DNA from: Paracoccaceae bacterium
GTDB taxonomy: Bacteria > Pseudomonadota > Alphaproteobacteria > Rhodobacterales > Rhodobacteraceae
Length of the DNA stretch: 6,169 nt
Assembly (NCBI GenBank): GCA_007121115.1
Contig: SKMI01000137.1
Coordinates: forward strand, 1-6,169
Reading direction: 5' to 3'
The translations under genes and the position numbers were made by a program. The notes beneath the pieces are model-generated. The model searched no databases. It had not been told where the DNA came from and saw nothing but the letters and a program-made list of their open reading frames with translations. Below, in pieces: positions 5,561-6,169 of this stretch (positions are counted from its first letter, which is position 1; each line of letters starts with the position of its first letter).

Positions 5561-6142
5561 ATGGCGGCTCCGGTGGCCCGGATCGGCCCGAACGCGATCC
5601 TCCAGCACCTGCCGGTGCTGGACGGCGAAATCGGCGAGCGCTTGCGCGGGGCGCTGTTGCACCGCGCCGGGGTGGCCGAACCGCCGCCCGATGCCGGGAT
5701 GCTGCCCGAGGATCAGGTCGCCCGGCTGCACAACGCCGTGCGGCTGTTCCTTCCCGACCGCTTTGCCCGCATCCAGCGCGCGGCGGGGCTGGCGACGGGT
5801 GACTATATTCTGGCGCATCGCATCCCTTCGCCCGCGCAATCCCTGATCCGTGCGCTGCCCGCCTGGGCCGGGGCGCGGCTGCTGACGGCGGCGATTGCGA
5901 AACACGCCTGGACCTTTGCCGGGTCGGGCACGTTCCGGGTGCTGGGCCACGCGCCCCTGCGGCTGGCGATCACCGGCAACCCTTTGGCGACCGGCCCGTC
6001 CGACGTGCCGCTGTGCCACTGGCACGCGGCGGTGTTCGAGCGGTTGTATTCGACGCTCGTCTGGCCCGAGGTTCGGGTGATCGAGGAAGCCTGCGTCGCC
6101 GAGGGCGCGGCGGCCTGCGTCTTCGCGCTGCATCCATGCTGA
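5561..6142 (+). CDS. bchJ: BchJ, V4R-domain bacteriochlorophyll synthesis protein
   Basis: BchJ was first named as the divinyl (8-vinyl) reductase. That role now belongs to BciA/BciB-type or BchXYZ enzymes in several species, and BchJ has been reported to interact with the magnesium chelatase subunit BchH, so a helper or substrate-carrier role is likely. The product of about 193 residues ends in a recognisable V4R (4-vinyl reductase) domain: GDYILAHRIP, GSGTFRVLGHAPLRLAITGN, then a Cys/His-rich end with LCHWHAAVFERL and IEEACVAEGAAACVFALHPC. The conserved Cys and His of this type of domain may bind metal or a tetrapyrrole. Three starts are possible: GTG at 5552, ATG at 5555 (overlapping the bchE stop by one base) and ATG at 5561. 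I chose 5561 because the GGCGGAG at 5546-5552 sits 8 bases before it. Tight linkage to bchE implies cotranscription. Confidence 0.88.
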   Translation: MAAPVARIGPNAILQHLPVLDGEIGERLRGALLHRAGVAEPPPDAGMLPEDQVARLHNAVRLFLPDRFARIQRAAGLATGDYILAHRIPSPAQSLIRALPAWAGARLLTAAIAKHAWTFAGSGTFRVLGHAPLRLAITGNPLATGPSDVPLCHWHAAVFERLYSTLVWPEVRVIEEACVAEGAAACVFALHPC

Positions 6143-6169
6143 CGGACCGGCCTTCGCGTCGCCCACCCA
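6136..6169 (+). CDS. Possible start of a downstream gene (11 codons visible)
   Basis: An ATG at 6136 overlaps the end of bchJ and opens a frame reading MLTDRPSRRPP up to the window edge without a stop. In related clusters bchJ is followed by bchG (bacteriochlorophyll synthase), so this could be its N-terminus, but eleven residues are too few to recognise. No clear ribosome binding site precedes it. It could equally be a chance open frame. Confidence 0.25.
   Translation, partial: MLTDRPSRRPP

Overview
This window is a segment of a photosynthesis gene cluster from a GC-rich purple phototrophic alphaproteobacterium, most likely of the Rhodobacterales (Rhodobacter, Rhodovulum or Roseobacter type). 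The evidence is the set of bacteriochlorophyll genes, the PpsR/CrtJ and PpaA/AerR regulators, and the gene order bchN-bchF (reverse) / ppaA-ppsR-bchE-bchJ (forward). This is the order I remember for the Rhodobacter capsulatus cluster, where aerR and crtJ lie between bchF and bchE. The species cannot be fixed from the sequence alone.

Layout. On the minus strand, bchF (638-1135) is followed, with a 4-base ATGA overlap, by the first half of bchN, which runs off the left edge. A 317-bp gene-free region (1136-1452) separates bchF from the divergent ppaA/aerR (1453-2250). It carries two perfect TGT-N12-ACA PpsR boxes, one in front of each gene, each with a TTGACA -35-like hexamer built into it and pointing at that gene. 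ppaA is followed after 91 bp by ppsR/crtJ (2342-3745). The 94-bp gap before bchE (3840-5555) holds two more perfect PpsR boxes 7 bp apart and a 9/10 match to the FNR consensus overlapping the first. bchJ starts at the bchE stop and ends 27 bases before the right edge, where a further short reading frame may begin.

How it works together. BchE (anaerobic cyclase), BchN (subunit of dark protochlorophyllide reductase), BchF (3-vinyl hydratase) and BchJ (V4R protein) act in bacteriochlorophyll a synthesis. PpsR is the aerobic repressor of this regulon, and PpaA/AerR is its cobalamin-binding partner and antirepressor. The regulators are therefore embedded between their own target promoters, which suggests autoregulation of ppaA-ppsR as well as control of bchFN and bchEJ.

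The system itself is known. The points that deserve a second look are the replacement by Val of the PpsR Cys that corresponds to R. sphaeroides Cys251, the retained cobalamin-ligand His145 in PpaA/AerR, the mirror-image box/-35 design of the divergent promoters, and the FNR-like site overlapping a PpsR box at bchE. I found no mobile element, CRISPR array, tRNA or rRNA.
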